A stretch of DNA of 64,000 nucleotides from Methylobacterium sp. E-045 (GTDB lineage: Bacteria > Pseudomonadota > Alphaproteobacteria > Rhizobiales > Beijerinckiaceae): assembly GCF_022829685.1 (NCBI RefSeq), contig NZ_JAKSYE010000055.1:1-64000 (forward strand), given 5' to 3'. The notes beneath the pieces were generated by a model. That model worked only from the letters and a program-made list of their open reading frames with translations. It was not told where the DNA came from and did no database searches. Positions 57,071 to 64,000 of the stretch are shown in pieces. The position numbers and the translations under genes were made by a program. The stretch's first letter is position 1, and each line of letters begins with the position of its first letter.

Positions 57071-58702
57071 ATGGATCTCAGACCCTACCAGCGCGCCAGC
57101 CTCGATGCCCTCTATGCCTCGTGGCGCGACGAGACCGGCGACGGGCTGATCGTCCTGCCCACCGGGGCGGGCAAGGCTTTCGTCATCGCGGCCCTGGTGC
57201 GGGAGGTGATCGCCGACCGCCCCGAGGCACGGATCGCCATCGTCACCCATACCCGCGAGCTCATCGCCCAGAATCACCGTGAACTCGTGGCCTACTGGCC
57301 GGATGCGCCGGCCGGCATCTACTCCGCCGGTCTCAACCGGCGCGACACCGCGACACAGATCCTGTTCTGCGGCATCCAATCGGTCTGGAACCGCCTCGAC
57401 GCCATCGGCGCCTTCGACGTCGTGGTGGTGGACGAGGCACATCTGATCCCGCGCGATGCCGAGACCCGCTACGGCCGCTTCCTTGCGGCCCTGCGTGCCG
57501 CCCGGCCGGATCTGCGCGTCGTCGGCCTCACGGCGACCCCGTACCGCCTCGACAGTGGCCGCCTCGACGAGGGCGAGGGCCGTCTGTTCGAGCGTATCGT
57601 CTACGAGGCCAATGTCGGCGACCTGATCCACCAGGGCTACCTCGCCCCCCTGATCTGCAAGGCCACCGCCACGGCGCTCGATGTCTCGGGCGTGGCCAAG
57701 CGCGGCGGCGACTACATCCCGAGTGCCCTCGAAGCGGCGGTGAACCAGGATTGGATCACCCGCGCGGCGGTGGAGGAAATGGCCGGCTTCGGCCGCGACC
57801 GCCGGGCCTGGCTCGCCTTCTGCGCCGGTGTCGCCCATGCCGAGGCGGTGCGCGATGCGGTGCGGGCGGAGGGCTTCACCTGCGAGATGGTGACCGGCGA
57901 GACCGGCAAGCGTCAGCGCGATCGGATCGTGCGCGACTTCACCGCCGGGCGCCTGCGCTGCCTCACCTCGGTGGGCGTCCTCTCCACCGGGTTCAACGTT
58001 CCGCGCGTGGACCTCATCGCCCTGTTGCGGCCGACCCAGAGCACGGGCCTCTACGTCCAGCAGGTGGGCCGTGCCCTGCGCACCGCGCCGGGGAAGTCCG
58101 ATGCGCTGATTCTCGACTATGCCGGGTTGGTGCGGATGCACGGGCCGGTGGACATCGTCACCGCGCGCAGTGCCGCCGCCATCAAGGGCCGGGAGGGAGA
58201 GGTGCGGGCCAAGCCCTGCCCCGGCTGCGGCGCCCTCATCGCCCTCAATGCCAGCACCTGCGAGGGGTGCTGGGTCGAGCCGGACGGGACCGACGAGGAT
58301 GGGCCGGGCCACGAGGCGGCGGCCGATGACGAGCATCCGATCCTGTCCCGCACGGTTCCGGTCTGGCAAGGGGTCTCCCGGTGGCGGCTCGGTCGCCATG
58401 CGGCCTCGGGCAGCCTCGACGTCGAGTTCCAGACCGAGGACGGATCGAGCCACCGGGTGCGGATCGCCCTGGAACAGGCCGGCTATGGCCGCGAGAAGGC
58501 GGTGCAATGGTGGCGTCAGCTCGGCGGTGGGCGCGACGTGCCGATGACCGTCGCCGAGGCCCTGGCGCGGACCGACGATCTCACCCGCCCCGCCGCCATC
58601 CTGGTCCGCGCCAACGGCCGATTCTCGGAAAGCGTCAGCTATCGCTTCCCGGACGGCCGCACCTTCGTCGATACGCGCCGGCTCGCCGGAGCCGACGCCT
58701 GA
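57071..58702 (+). CDS. DEAH-box superfamily 2 helicase with zinc ribbon, altered Walker A
   Basis: The 543-aa protein has helicase motifs I to VI: LPTGAGKAFVIAAL (Walker A at residues ~30-36), VTHTRELIAQN, VVVDEAHLIP, LTATPYRLD, TSVGVLSTGFNVPRVDLIAL and QQVGRALRT. A zinc ribbon follows (CPGCGALIALNASTCEGC, residues ~382-400) and a C-terminal domain of unknown function. It resembles YejH/RadD-like helicases in layout. The Walker A motif has Lys35-Ala36 in place of Lys-Thr/Ser; the missing hydroxyl normally coordinates magnesium. Start at 57071. Confidence 0.88.
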   Translation: MDLRPYQRASLDALYASWRDETGDGLIVLPTGAGKAFVIAALVREVIADRPEARIAIVTHTRELIAQNHRELVAYWPDAPAGIYSAGLNRRDTATQILFCGIQSVWNRLDAIGAFDVVVVDEAHLIPRDAETRYGRFLAALRAARPDLRVVGLTATPYRLDSGRLDEGEGRLFERIVYEANVGDLIHQGYLAPLICKATATALDVSGVAKRGGDYIPSALEAAVNQDWITRAAVEEMAGFGRDRRAWLAFCAGVAHAEAVRDAVRAEGFTCEMVTGETGKRQRDRIVRDFTAGRLRCLTSVGVLSTGFNVPRVDLIALLRPTQSTGLYVQQVGRALRTAPGKSDALILDYAGLVRMHGPVDIVTARSAAAIKGREGEVRAKPCPGCGALIALNASTCEGCWVEPDGTDEDGPGHEAAADDEHPILSRTVPVWQGVSRWRLGRHAASGSLDVEFQTEDGSSHRVRIALEQAGYGREKAVQWWRQLGGGRDVPMTVAEALARTDDLTRPAAILVRANGRFSESVSYRFPDGRTFVDTRRLAGADA

Positions 58703-58712
58703 GCGCGCTCTC

Positions 58713-59126
58713 CTATGCCGAGACGCCGTGCTTCGTGAGCAGGCGTTCGGCGCTGTCGTTCCAGACCTCCATCGTCACGATCAGCCCGTCGCGGACGGTG
58801 AAGCGGTCGACGTAGCGGTTGCCCTCAAACGGGGTTCCGTCCGGCCATTCGCCGTAGAGGGTGCCGAGACTGTAAACCGTGGTGAACCCCTCCCCCGGCA
58901 CCACGTCCAGCCGCTCCATGCGTTTCTTCACCCAGGCATAGCGGCCCGCGTTGAACGCCGTCACCTCGCGCGGGTGCCGGAAGACGCGAGCACCGGTGAA
59001 GACGATCTCGATCCCCGGCGCCATGTAGCCCGCCGCTCTCTCCGGGTCCGGCACCATGGAAGCTTCGAGATAGGCGGTGACGATGGCCGCGTCGGCGCCG
59101 GTATCGGTTCTCGCTTGATCGCTCAT
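58713..59126 (-). CDS. SnoaL-like / nuclear-transport-factor-2 fold protein
   Basis: The 137-aa protein has the SnoaL/NTF2-like pattern: AAIVTAYLEASMVPDPERAA with GYMAPGIEIVFTG, AWVKKRMERLDVVPGEGFTT, and VDRFTVRDGLIVTMEVWNDS near the end. Members are small polyketide cyclases, isomerases or unknown enzymes. The start at 59126 follows GGAGAGCGAGAG. It is divergent from the ABC-transporter operon and may be co-regulated with it through a palindrome in the shared gap. Substrate unknown. Confidence 0.85.
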   Translation of the reverse strand: MSDQARTDTGADAAIVTAYLEASMVPDPERAAGYMAPGIEIVFTGARVFRHPREVTAFNAGRYAWVKKRMERLDVVPGEGFTTVYSLGTLYGEWPDGTPFEGNRYVDRFTVRDGLIVTMEVWNDSAERLLTKHGVSA

Positions 59127-59174
59127 GCTCTCGCTCTCCATTCGATCCCGAGCCTGCCCGAAGCTCGGCCAAAG

Positions 59175-59195
59175 TGCATGCAATAACTGTATGCA
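59175..59195. promoter_or_regulatory. Palindromic candidate operator between SnoaL-like and ABC-transporter genes
   Basis: TGCAT at 59175-59179 and ATGCA at 59191-59195 form a dyad with 11 bp between, and TGCATGCA at 59175-59182 is itself palindromic. It lies midway in the 189-bp divergent gap. FCD-type GntR regulators bind short dyads of this sort, and one is encoded nearby, so a link is possible. Confidence 0.35.
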
Positions 59196-59315
59196 GTTTG
59201 GCGAGAAAGCGGGCAATGAGGTTGGCGCCACATGAAATAATCGATTGAGTTCAACGGCCTGGCAAGTGGCATGGCGGTTGCGGCCACGGAAGCACGTCTT
59301 CCGGAGGTCCGATCC

Positions 59316-60503
59316 ATGCGCAAGCTCAGCCCATCGCCGATGACCCGCCGCCTCGCCCTCGGGGCGACCGCCCTGATCGGGCTCGCGCTGATCGCGCCGG
59401 TCCAGGCCGCCGAACCGATCAAGATCGGCCTCGTCACCGCCCTGTCCGGTCAATCGGCGAAATCGGGCGAGGCGATCTCCCGCGGCATCGGGCTTGCCAT
59501 CGACGAGATCAACGCGGCCGGCGGCGTCCTCGGACGGCCCCTGGAACTCGTGGCCCGCGACGACGAGGCCAACCCGTCGAAGGGCGTGCTCGCCGCCCGA
59601 GAGCTGATCCAGCGCGTCGGGGTCGTGGCCCTCGTCGGCGGCCTCGACACGCCGGTTTCCATGGCGATCGTGCCCATCGCGAACCAGATGAAGGTGCCCT
59701 TCCTCGGCCCCTGGGCGGCGGGCACCGGCATCACCCGCAACGGTGCCGCCGACAACTACGCGTTCCGGGTCTCGGCTGTGGACGCCCTCGTGGACGAGGC
59801 CCTCGTCGCCTACACCGTCAAGACCTACCAGGCCAAGAAGCCCGGCATGATCCTCGTCAACAACGCCTGGGGCGAGTCGAACCAGCAGGGTCTCACGGCC
59901 GCCCTGAAGGCCGCGGGCCTGCCTGCCGCCGGCATCGAGAAATTCGAGGCGTCCGATGTCGACATGGTGCCCCAGCTGACCCGGCTGAAGGAGGCCGGCG
60001 CCGACACCCTGTTCATGGTGGGCAATGTCGGTCCCTCGGCCCAGGTGGTCAAATCCCTCGACCGGATGGGCTGGACCGTCCCCGTCGTGTCGCATTGGGG
60101 ACCGGCCGGGGGGCGGTTCGACGAACTCGCCGGGCCGAGCGCGGCCAAGGTCCATTTCATCCAGACCTTCACCTTCGCGGGCAACGCCGCGCCCAAGGCC
60201 GTCGCCGTGCTCGATGCCCTGAAGGCGAAGTATCCGGCGATCAAGTCCATGGCCGACGTGACCCCGGCGGTGGGGATCGCCAATGCCTACGACGCGACGC
60301 ATCTCCTCGCCCTCGCGATCGGCGAGGGGAAATCCACCAAGGGGCCGGAAGTGCGCGACGGGTTCTACAAGATCGCCACCTATCCCGGCCTGATCAAGAC
60401 CTACGACAAGCCCTTCGCCCCGGACCGCCACGACGCGCTCGGGCCGCAGGACTACGTGTTCACGCGATTCAAGGACGGCGAGATCGTCGCCGTGTCGAAC
60501 TGA
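59316..60503 (+). CDS. Branched-chain-type ABC transporter substrate-binding protein
   Basis: Periplasmic LivJ-type binding protein of 395 aa. It has a signal peptide (MTRRLALGATALIGLALIAP, cleavage near VQAAEP). The mature domain starts IKIGLVTALSGQSAKSGEAI and has GLAIDEINAAGGVLGRPLEL and VALVGGLDTPVSMAIVPIAN. The start at 59316 is chosen because GGAGG lies 8 nt upstream. First gene of the transporter operon; the ligand may be an amino acid, amide or urea-like compound. Confidence 0.94.
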   Translation: MRKLSPSPMTRRLALGATALIGLALIAPVQAAEPIKIGLVTALSGQSAKSGEAISRGIGLAIDEINAAGGVLGRPLELVARDDEANPSKGVLAARELIQRVGVVALVGGLDTPVSMAIVPIANQMKVPFLGPWAAGTGITRNGAADNYAFRVSAVDALVDEALVAYTVKTYQAKKPGMILVNNAWGESNQQGLTAALKAAGLPAAGIEKFEASDVDMVPQLTRLKEAGADTLFMVGNVGPSAQVVKSLDRMGWTVPVVSHWGPAGGRFDELAGPSAAKVHFIQTFTFAGNAAPKAVAVLDALKAKYPAIKSMADVTPAVGIANAYDATHLLALAIGEGKSTKGPEVRDGFYKIATYPGLIKTYDKPFAPDRHDALGPQDYVFTRFKDGEIVAVSN

Positions 60504-60537
60504 ACGGTCGGCAAGACACGGCGAGAGGGACAATTCC

Positions 60538-61407
60538 ATGCTGACCGGCTCCCTCGTGAGCGGCCTCGGTCTCGGGAGCATGTACGGGCTCATCGCCCTC
60601 GGCTTCCACGTGACCTACGCCGTCTCCGGCACCGTGAACTTCGCGCAAGGGAGCGCCGTCACCCTCGGGGCGGTGCTCGGCTACATGCTCGGCATCACCC
60701 TCGGCTGGCCGATGCCCCTGGCGGTGGCGGCCTCCCTGGCCGGCTGCGCCCTTCTCGGCATCGTCGTCGAACGGATCCTGGTGCGTCCCTTCGTCGAGCG
60801 TGGCTCCGATGCCTGGCTGCTGGCCACGGTGGCGGGCGGCGTCGTCCTCGACAACGTCATCCTGTTCACCTTCGGCAAGGAGCCGCGCAGCCTGCCCTCG
60901 CCCCTGGCGCGGGAGCCGATCGACCTGTTCGGGACCGGAATCTACCCGCTGCAGATCGTGATCCCGGTGGTCGGCCTCGCCGTCGCCTTCGCCATCCGCA
61001 CGGTGTTCCGCCGGACCGATCTCGGCCGCGTTCTGCTGGCGGTGGCGCAGAATGCCGACGCCGCGCGGCTGATGGGCATCGACGTGCGACGCACGGTGGC
61101 CTGCGCCTTCGCGCTCTCCGCCCTCCTCGCGGGCGCGGCGGGACTCCTCATCGCCCCGCTGTTCTCGGTCTCGGCCGAGATGGGCACCCTGTTCGGCATC
61201 AAGGCCTTCGCCGTCGCCATTCTCGGCGGCATCGGCTCCGCCACCGGCGTGGTCCTGGCCGGGTTGCTCTACGGCGTCGTGGAAGCCCTGGTTACCGGAT
61301 ATCTCGGCTCCGGCTACACCCAGATCGTCGTGTTCTCGGTGATCATCCTCGCGCTGGCGCTGCGCCCCGACGGCCTTCTCGGCCGGGCCGCCGTCAACAA
61401 GGTCTGA
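60538..61407 (+). CDS. Branched-chain-type ABC transporter permease (LivH)
   Basis: Inner-membrane permease of 289 aa with about eight helices. Family motifs are GLGSMYGLIALGFHVTYAVS, TVNFAQGSAVTLGAVLGYML, and the coupling segment LAVAQNADAARLMGIDVRRT. AFAVAILGGIGSATGVVLAG follows near the end. Lies 34 bp after the binding protein and 4 bp before the fused LivM-LivG-LivF gene. Confidence 0.95.
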   Translation: MLTGSLVSGLGLGSMYGLIALGFHVTYAVSGTVNFAQGSAVTLGAVLGYMLGITLGWPMPLAVAASLAGCALLGIVVERILVRPFVERGSDAWLLATVAGGVVLDNVILFTFGKEPRSLPSPLAREPIDLFGTGIYPLQIVIPVVGLAVAFAIRTVFRRTDLGRVLLAVAQNADAARLMGIDVRRTVACAFALSALLAGAAGLLIAPLFSVSAEMGTLFGIKAFAVAILGGIGSATGVVLAGLLYGVVEALVTGYLGSGYTQIVVFSVIILALALRPDGLLGRAAVNKV

Positions 61408-61411
61408 GCCG

Positions 61412-63877
61412 ATGCGCGCCGGAAGCTCCGCCCTGCCCCTCGTCATTCTCGCCCTGACCGCGGCGGGCCTCGCCCTCGTGGCCGCCACCGATGGCTACAG
61501 CCATTTCATCATCGCCCTCGTGGCGCTGACGACCCTGGCCGGAACGGGACTGAACGTCCTCCTCGGCCTCACCGGCCTGATCTCCTTCGGCCATGCCGGC
61601 TTCTACGCGATCGGCGCCTATGCGAGCGCCATCCTCACCCTCTCCGGAACCAGCTTCTGGCTGGCGCTCCCCGCCGCCGGTCTGCTCTCCGGAGTTCTCG
61701 GCGGCGTGCTCGCGATCCCCGCCATGCGGGTAAAGGGCCCCTACCTCGCCATGGTGACGATCGCCTTCGGCTTCATCGTCGAGCATGGGCTGATCGAGGG
61801 CGGCGCTCTCACCGGAGGCCAGAACGGCCTCGTCATCGCCACAGGGCCGACGCTGTTCGGATTCCCCTTCCTGGAACGCGAACTCGCGATCCTGTCGGTG
61901 CTCGGCGCGGGCCTCGCCCTCTACGGCTTCCACCGCCTCGCGCGCAGCCGCCTCGGCCTCGCCATGCGGGCGGTGCGCGACGCGGACGTGGCCGCCGCGT
62001 CCCTCGGTTTCGATCCGGTGCGGGTGAAGACCCTGGCCTTCATGATCTCGGCGGCACTGACCGGCCTCGCCGGGGCAGTGCTGCCGCCCCTGATGCTGTT
62101 CATCGCGCCGAGTTCGTTCCCGTTCACCCAGTCGATCCTGTTCGTGCTCTCGGTGGTGGTGGGCGGTGCCGGAACGGTGCTGGGGCCGCTCTTCGGTGCC
62201 CTCGTCACCGTTCTCCTGCCAGAGACCCTGTCAGGCCTCGCCGAATACCGCCTCCTGTTCTTCGGCCTCGCGACGCTGGTGGTGCTGTGGCTGGTGCCGG
62301 CGGGCATCGTCGGCAGCCTCGCCCGTCTGCTGCCGCGTCGGCTCTCCGGGGCCGCGTCCGGGACCGGCGGCGACGTCGTGTCCTACCTGGCCCAGCCGCG
62401 GCCCGAGGCGCTCGCGGTGGAGGGGATCGGCATCAGCTTCGGCGGCATCAAGGCGGCGCAGGACGTCTCGGTGACCGCCGCCCCCGGGGCCGTCACCAGC
62501 ATCATCGGCCCGAACGGAGCCGGCAAGACCACCGTGCTCAACATGGTCTCGGGCTTCTACCGGCCCGGTGCCGGGGCGATCCGACTCGCGGGCAAAGATC
62601 TCGCCGGACTGCCCGCCCATCGCATCGCCCGCGCCGGCATCGCGCGGACCTACCAGACGACGCGGCTGTTCGGCTCCCTCTCGGTCATCGACAACGTGGC
62701 CCTCGCCATCGCCCCCGGACGCCTGTTCAGGGCGGGCGCCGGAAGCGACGTCGCCGCCGCCACCGCCCTCCTCGCTTTCGTCGGCTATACCGGGGCGCTC
62801 CACCGGCCCGCCGCCGAACTGCCGCATGTGGACCGCCGCCTCGTCGAGATCGCACGCGCCCTCGCGGGCCGGCCGCGTGTCCTCCTCCTCGACGAGCCGG
62901 CGGCGGGTCTCACCCGTGCCGATACCGACCGCCTGGGCGGGCTGCTGCGTCGCATCGCGGCGTGCGGCGTCGCGGTGGTCCTCGTCGAACACGACATGCC
63001 CCTCGTCATGGGCATCTCGGACCATATCCTCGTCATGGATGCCGGACGACCCATCGCGCTGGGGGACGCCGCCACGGTGCGGGCCGATCCCGCCGTTCTG
63101 CGGGCCTATCTCGGTGGCGCCGACACCCCTGCCCGGCCGCGCGCATCCCCTTGGAAAGGTCCCGCCGACGCGGTTCTCTCGGCCCTCGACCTCACCGCCG
63201 GCTACGGTGCCGCGCCGGTCCTCGACCGTCTCTCCCTCGATGTCCGGCCCGGTGAGACCGTGGCGCTCCTCGGGGCGAACGGGGCCGGCAAATCCACCGC
63301 CATGCGGGCGCTCAGCGGCCTGCTGCGTCCCGTGGAAGGCGCGGTGATCCTGGAGGACCGCTCCATCGCAGGCCTGCCGGCCCACGCCATCGCCCGCCTC
63401 GGCCTCGCCCTGGTGCCCGAAGGCCGGCAGGTCTTTCCGGAACTCTCGGTGGTGGAGAATCTGCGGCTCGGCGCGCATGGACGCGAGACCCCCATCGATC
63501 CGAGCGAGGTGGAGGCCCTGCTCGACCGCTTCCCCCGCCTGCGCGACCGGGCCGCGAGCCGCGCCGGCCTGCTGTCGGGCGGGGAGCAGCAGATGCTCGC
63601 CATCGCCCGCGGGATGATGGCGCATCCGCGCATTCTCCTTCTCGACGAACCCTCCCTCGGCCTCGCGCCCGCCATGATCAACGCCCTCTACGCCGTGGTG
63701 GCGGAGTTGCGCGACCAGGGCGTGACGATCCTTATCGTCGACCAGATGGCCGCACTGGCCTTGACCGTGGCGGATCGCGGCTACGTCCTGGAACAGGGCC
63801 GCGTCGTCGCCACGGGATCGGCGGCGGAACTCTCCGCCGATGACGGTCTCGCCGCCGCCTATCTCGGTGCTGCGTGA
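61412..63877 (+). CDS. LivM-LivG-LivF triple-fusion ABC transporter protein
   Basis: One 821-aa polypeptide joins a LivM permease (residues ~1-310; LNVLLGLTGLISFGHAGFYA, RAVRDADVAAASLGFDPVRV) to two ATPase domains. The first (LivG-like, ~330-565) has Walker A GPNGAGKTTVLN, Walker B RVLLLDEPAAGL and the H-loop VLVEHDM. Its signature reads LPHVDRRLVEIARA, lacking the conserved Gly (Val473). The second (LivF-like, ~585-821) has GANGAGKSTAMRAL, an intact LLSGGEQQMLAIARG and RILLLDEPSLGL. With LivH it would supply all four core domains from two genes. Confidence 0.95.
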   Translation: MRAGSSALPLVILALTAAGLALVAATDGYSHFIIALVALTTLAGTGLNVLLGLTGLISFGHAGFYAIGAYASAILTLSGTSFWLALPAAGLLSGVLGGVLAIPAMRVKGPYLAMVTIAFGFIVEHGLIEGGALTGGQNGLVIATGPTLFGFPFLERELAILSVLGAGLALYGFHRLARSRLGLAMRAVRDADVAAASLGFDPVRVKTLAFMISAALTGLAGAVLPPLMLFIAPSSFPFTQSILFVLSVVVGGAGTVLGPLFGALVTVLLPETLSGLAEYRLLFFGLATLVVLWLVPAGIVGSLARLLPRRLSGAASGTGGDVVSYLAQPRPEALAVEGIGISFGGIKAAQDVSVTAAPGAVTSIIGPNGAGKTTVLNMVSGFYRPGAGAIRLAGKDLAGLPAHRIARAGIARTYQTTRLFGSLSVIDNVALAIAPGRLFRAGAGSDVAAATALLAFVGYTGALHRPAAELPHVDRRLVEIARALAGRPRVLLLDEPAAGLTRADTDRLGGLLRRIAACGVAVVLVEHDMPLVMGISDHILVMDAGRPIALGDAATVRADPAVLRAYLGGADTPARPRASPWKGPADAVLSALDLTAGYGAAPVLDRLSLDVRPGETVALLGANGAGKSTAMRALSGLLRPVEGAVILEDRSIAGLPAHAIARLGLALVPEGRQVFPELSVVENLRLGAHGRETPIDPSEVEALLDRFPRLRDRAASRAGLLSGGEQQMLAIARGMMAHPRILLLDEPSLGLAPAMINALYAVVAELRDQGVTILIVDQMAALALTVADRGYVLEQGRVVATGSAAELSADDGLAAAYLGAA

Positions 63878-63916
63878 TAGCCTGAGCGTACACGATCAAT
63901 GAGGGAGCGCGACGTT

Positions 63917-64000
63917 TTGACGGACGCAGCGAAGTACCATGGCCGCTATGCCTACAGCGCCCTGCCCGACCGCCCGGTCTATGAATGGCCGGGGGGCAAG
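63917..64000 (+). CDS. Polysaccharide-deacetylase/allantoinase-family protein, 5' fragment
   Basis: The window ends after 28 codons: MTDAAKYHGRYAYSALPDRP, then VYEWPGGK. The HGRY-x-YS-x-LPDRP-x-YxWPGGK opening is typical of PuuE-type polysaccharide-deacetylase-family proteins, which include allantoinases. It starts with TTG at 63917 after GAGGGAG. It lies 39 bp after the transporter fusion gene and is probably in the same operon. Call rests on a short segment. Confidence 0.6.
   Translation, partial: MTDAAKYHGRYAYSALPDRPVYEWPGGK

Overview
The window is GC-rich, densely coded chromosomal DNA of an alphaproteobacterium, most likely Methylobacterium or a close relative in the Hyphomicrobiales. 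The reasons are the Tad/Flp pilus cluster, the CckA kinase beside flagellar export genes with CtrA-type boxes nearby, the LOV-domain sensor kinase, and the general style of the proteins. Genus placement is inference. Both ends are open: a PIN toxin gene is cut at the left edge and a deacetylase-family gene at the right edge.

Layout. 1-2.1 kb: a VapBC-type toxin-antitoxin pair, then pth and rplY/ctc. 2.4-13.9 kb: an exported aspartic protease, then a Tad/Flp pilus locus (a standalone secretin N-terminal-domain protein, Flp pilin, cpaA, cpaB, cpaC, cpaD, cpaE, cpaF, tadB, tadC and a convergent tadD-like lipoprotein). 14-18 kb: an M17 aminopeptidase whose N-terminus looks frameshifted, then an AmpG-like transporter and EcsC protein in one operon. 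18.2-26.9 kb: a LOV histidine kinase with response regulator, mutS, a histidine-rich exported protein, hrpB and a DUF805 protein. 26.2-29.3 kb: cmk, aroA, an FYDLN-acid zinc-ribbon protein and two identical tRNA-Ala(GGC) genes. 29.8-36.2 kb: a six-repeat RTX-type protein, a chorismate-lyase-like protein and the dTDP-rhamnose genes rfbC-B-D-A. 36.4-41.6 kb: a DUF2147 protein, alaS, recA, and a small P-loop kinase divergent from recA. 41.6-49.7 kb: cckA, flhB, fliR, fliQ, fliE, flgC, flgB and a divergent fliO. 49.7-54 kb: an RND efflux pump and its adaptor. 54.2-64 kb: an amidase, a GntR regulator, a small gene plus a DEAH helicase, a SnoaL-like protein, and a branched-chain-type ABC transporter (binding protein, LivH, and one LivM-LivG-LivF fusion) leading into the deacetylase-family gene.

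How the parts fit. The window holds two surface machines, Flp pilus and flagellum. Two perfect TTAA-N7-TTAA boxes lie between flgB and fliO, and a near match lies upstream of cpaB. CckA, top kinase of the CtrA phosphorelay in this class, is encoded next door, so cell-cycle control of both machines is a natural reading. recA and the divergent P-loop kinase share a LexA-like box. The right-hand 10 kb looks like an uptake and breakdown cluster for a nitrogen compound.

No CRISPR array, insertion sequence or prophage was seen. The observations most worth checking are the LivM-G-F triple fusion with a degenerate ABC signature in its first ATPase, the P-loop kinase sharing recA's LexA-like box, the helicase with an altered Walker A motif, and the frameshifted aminopeptidase.
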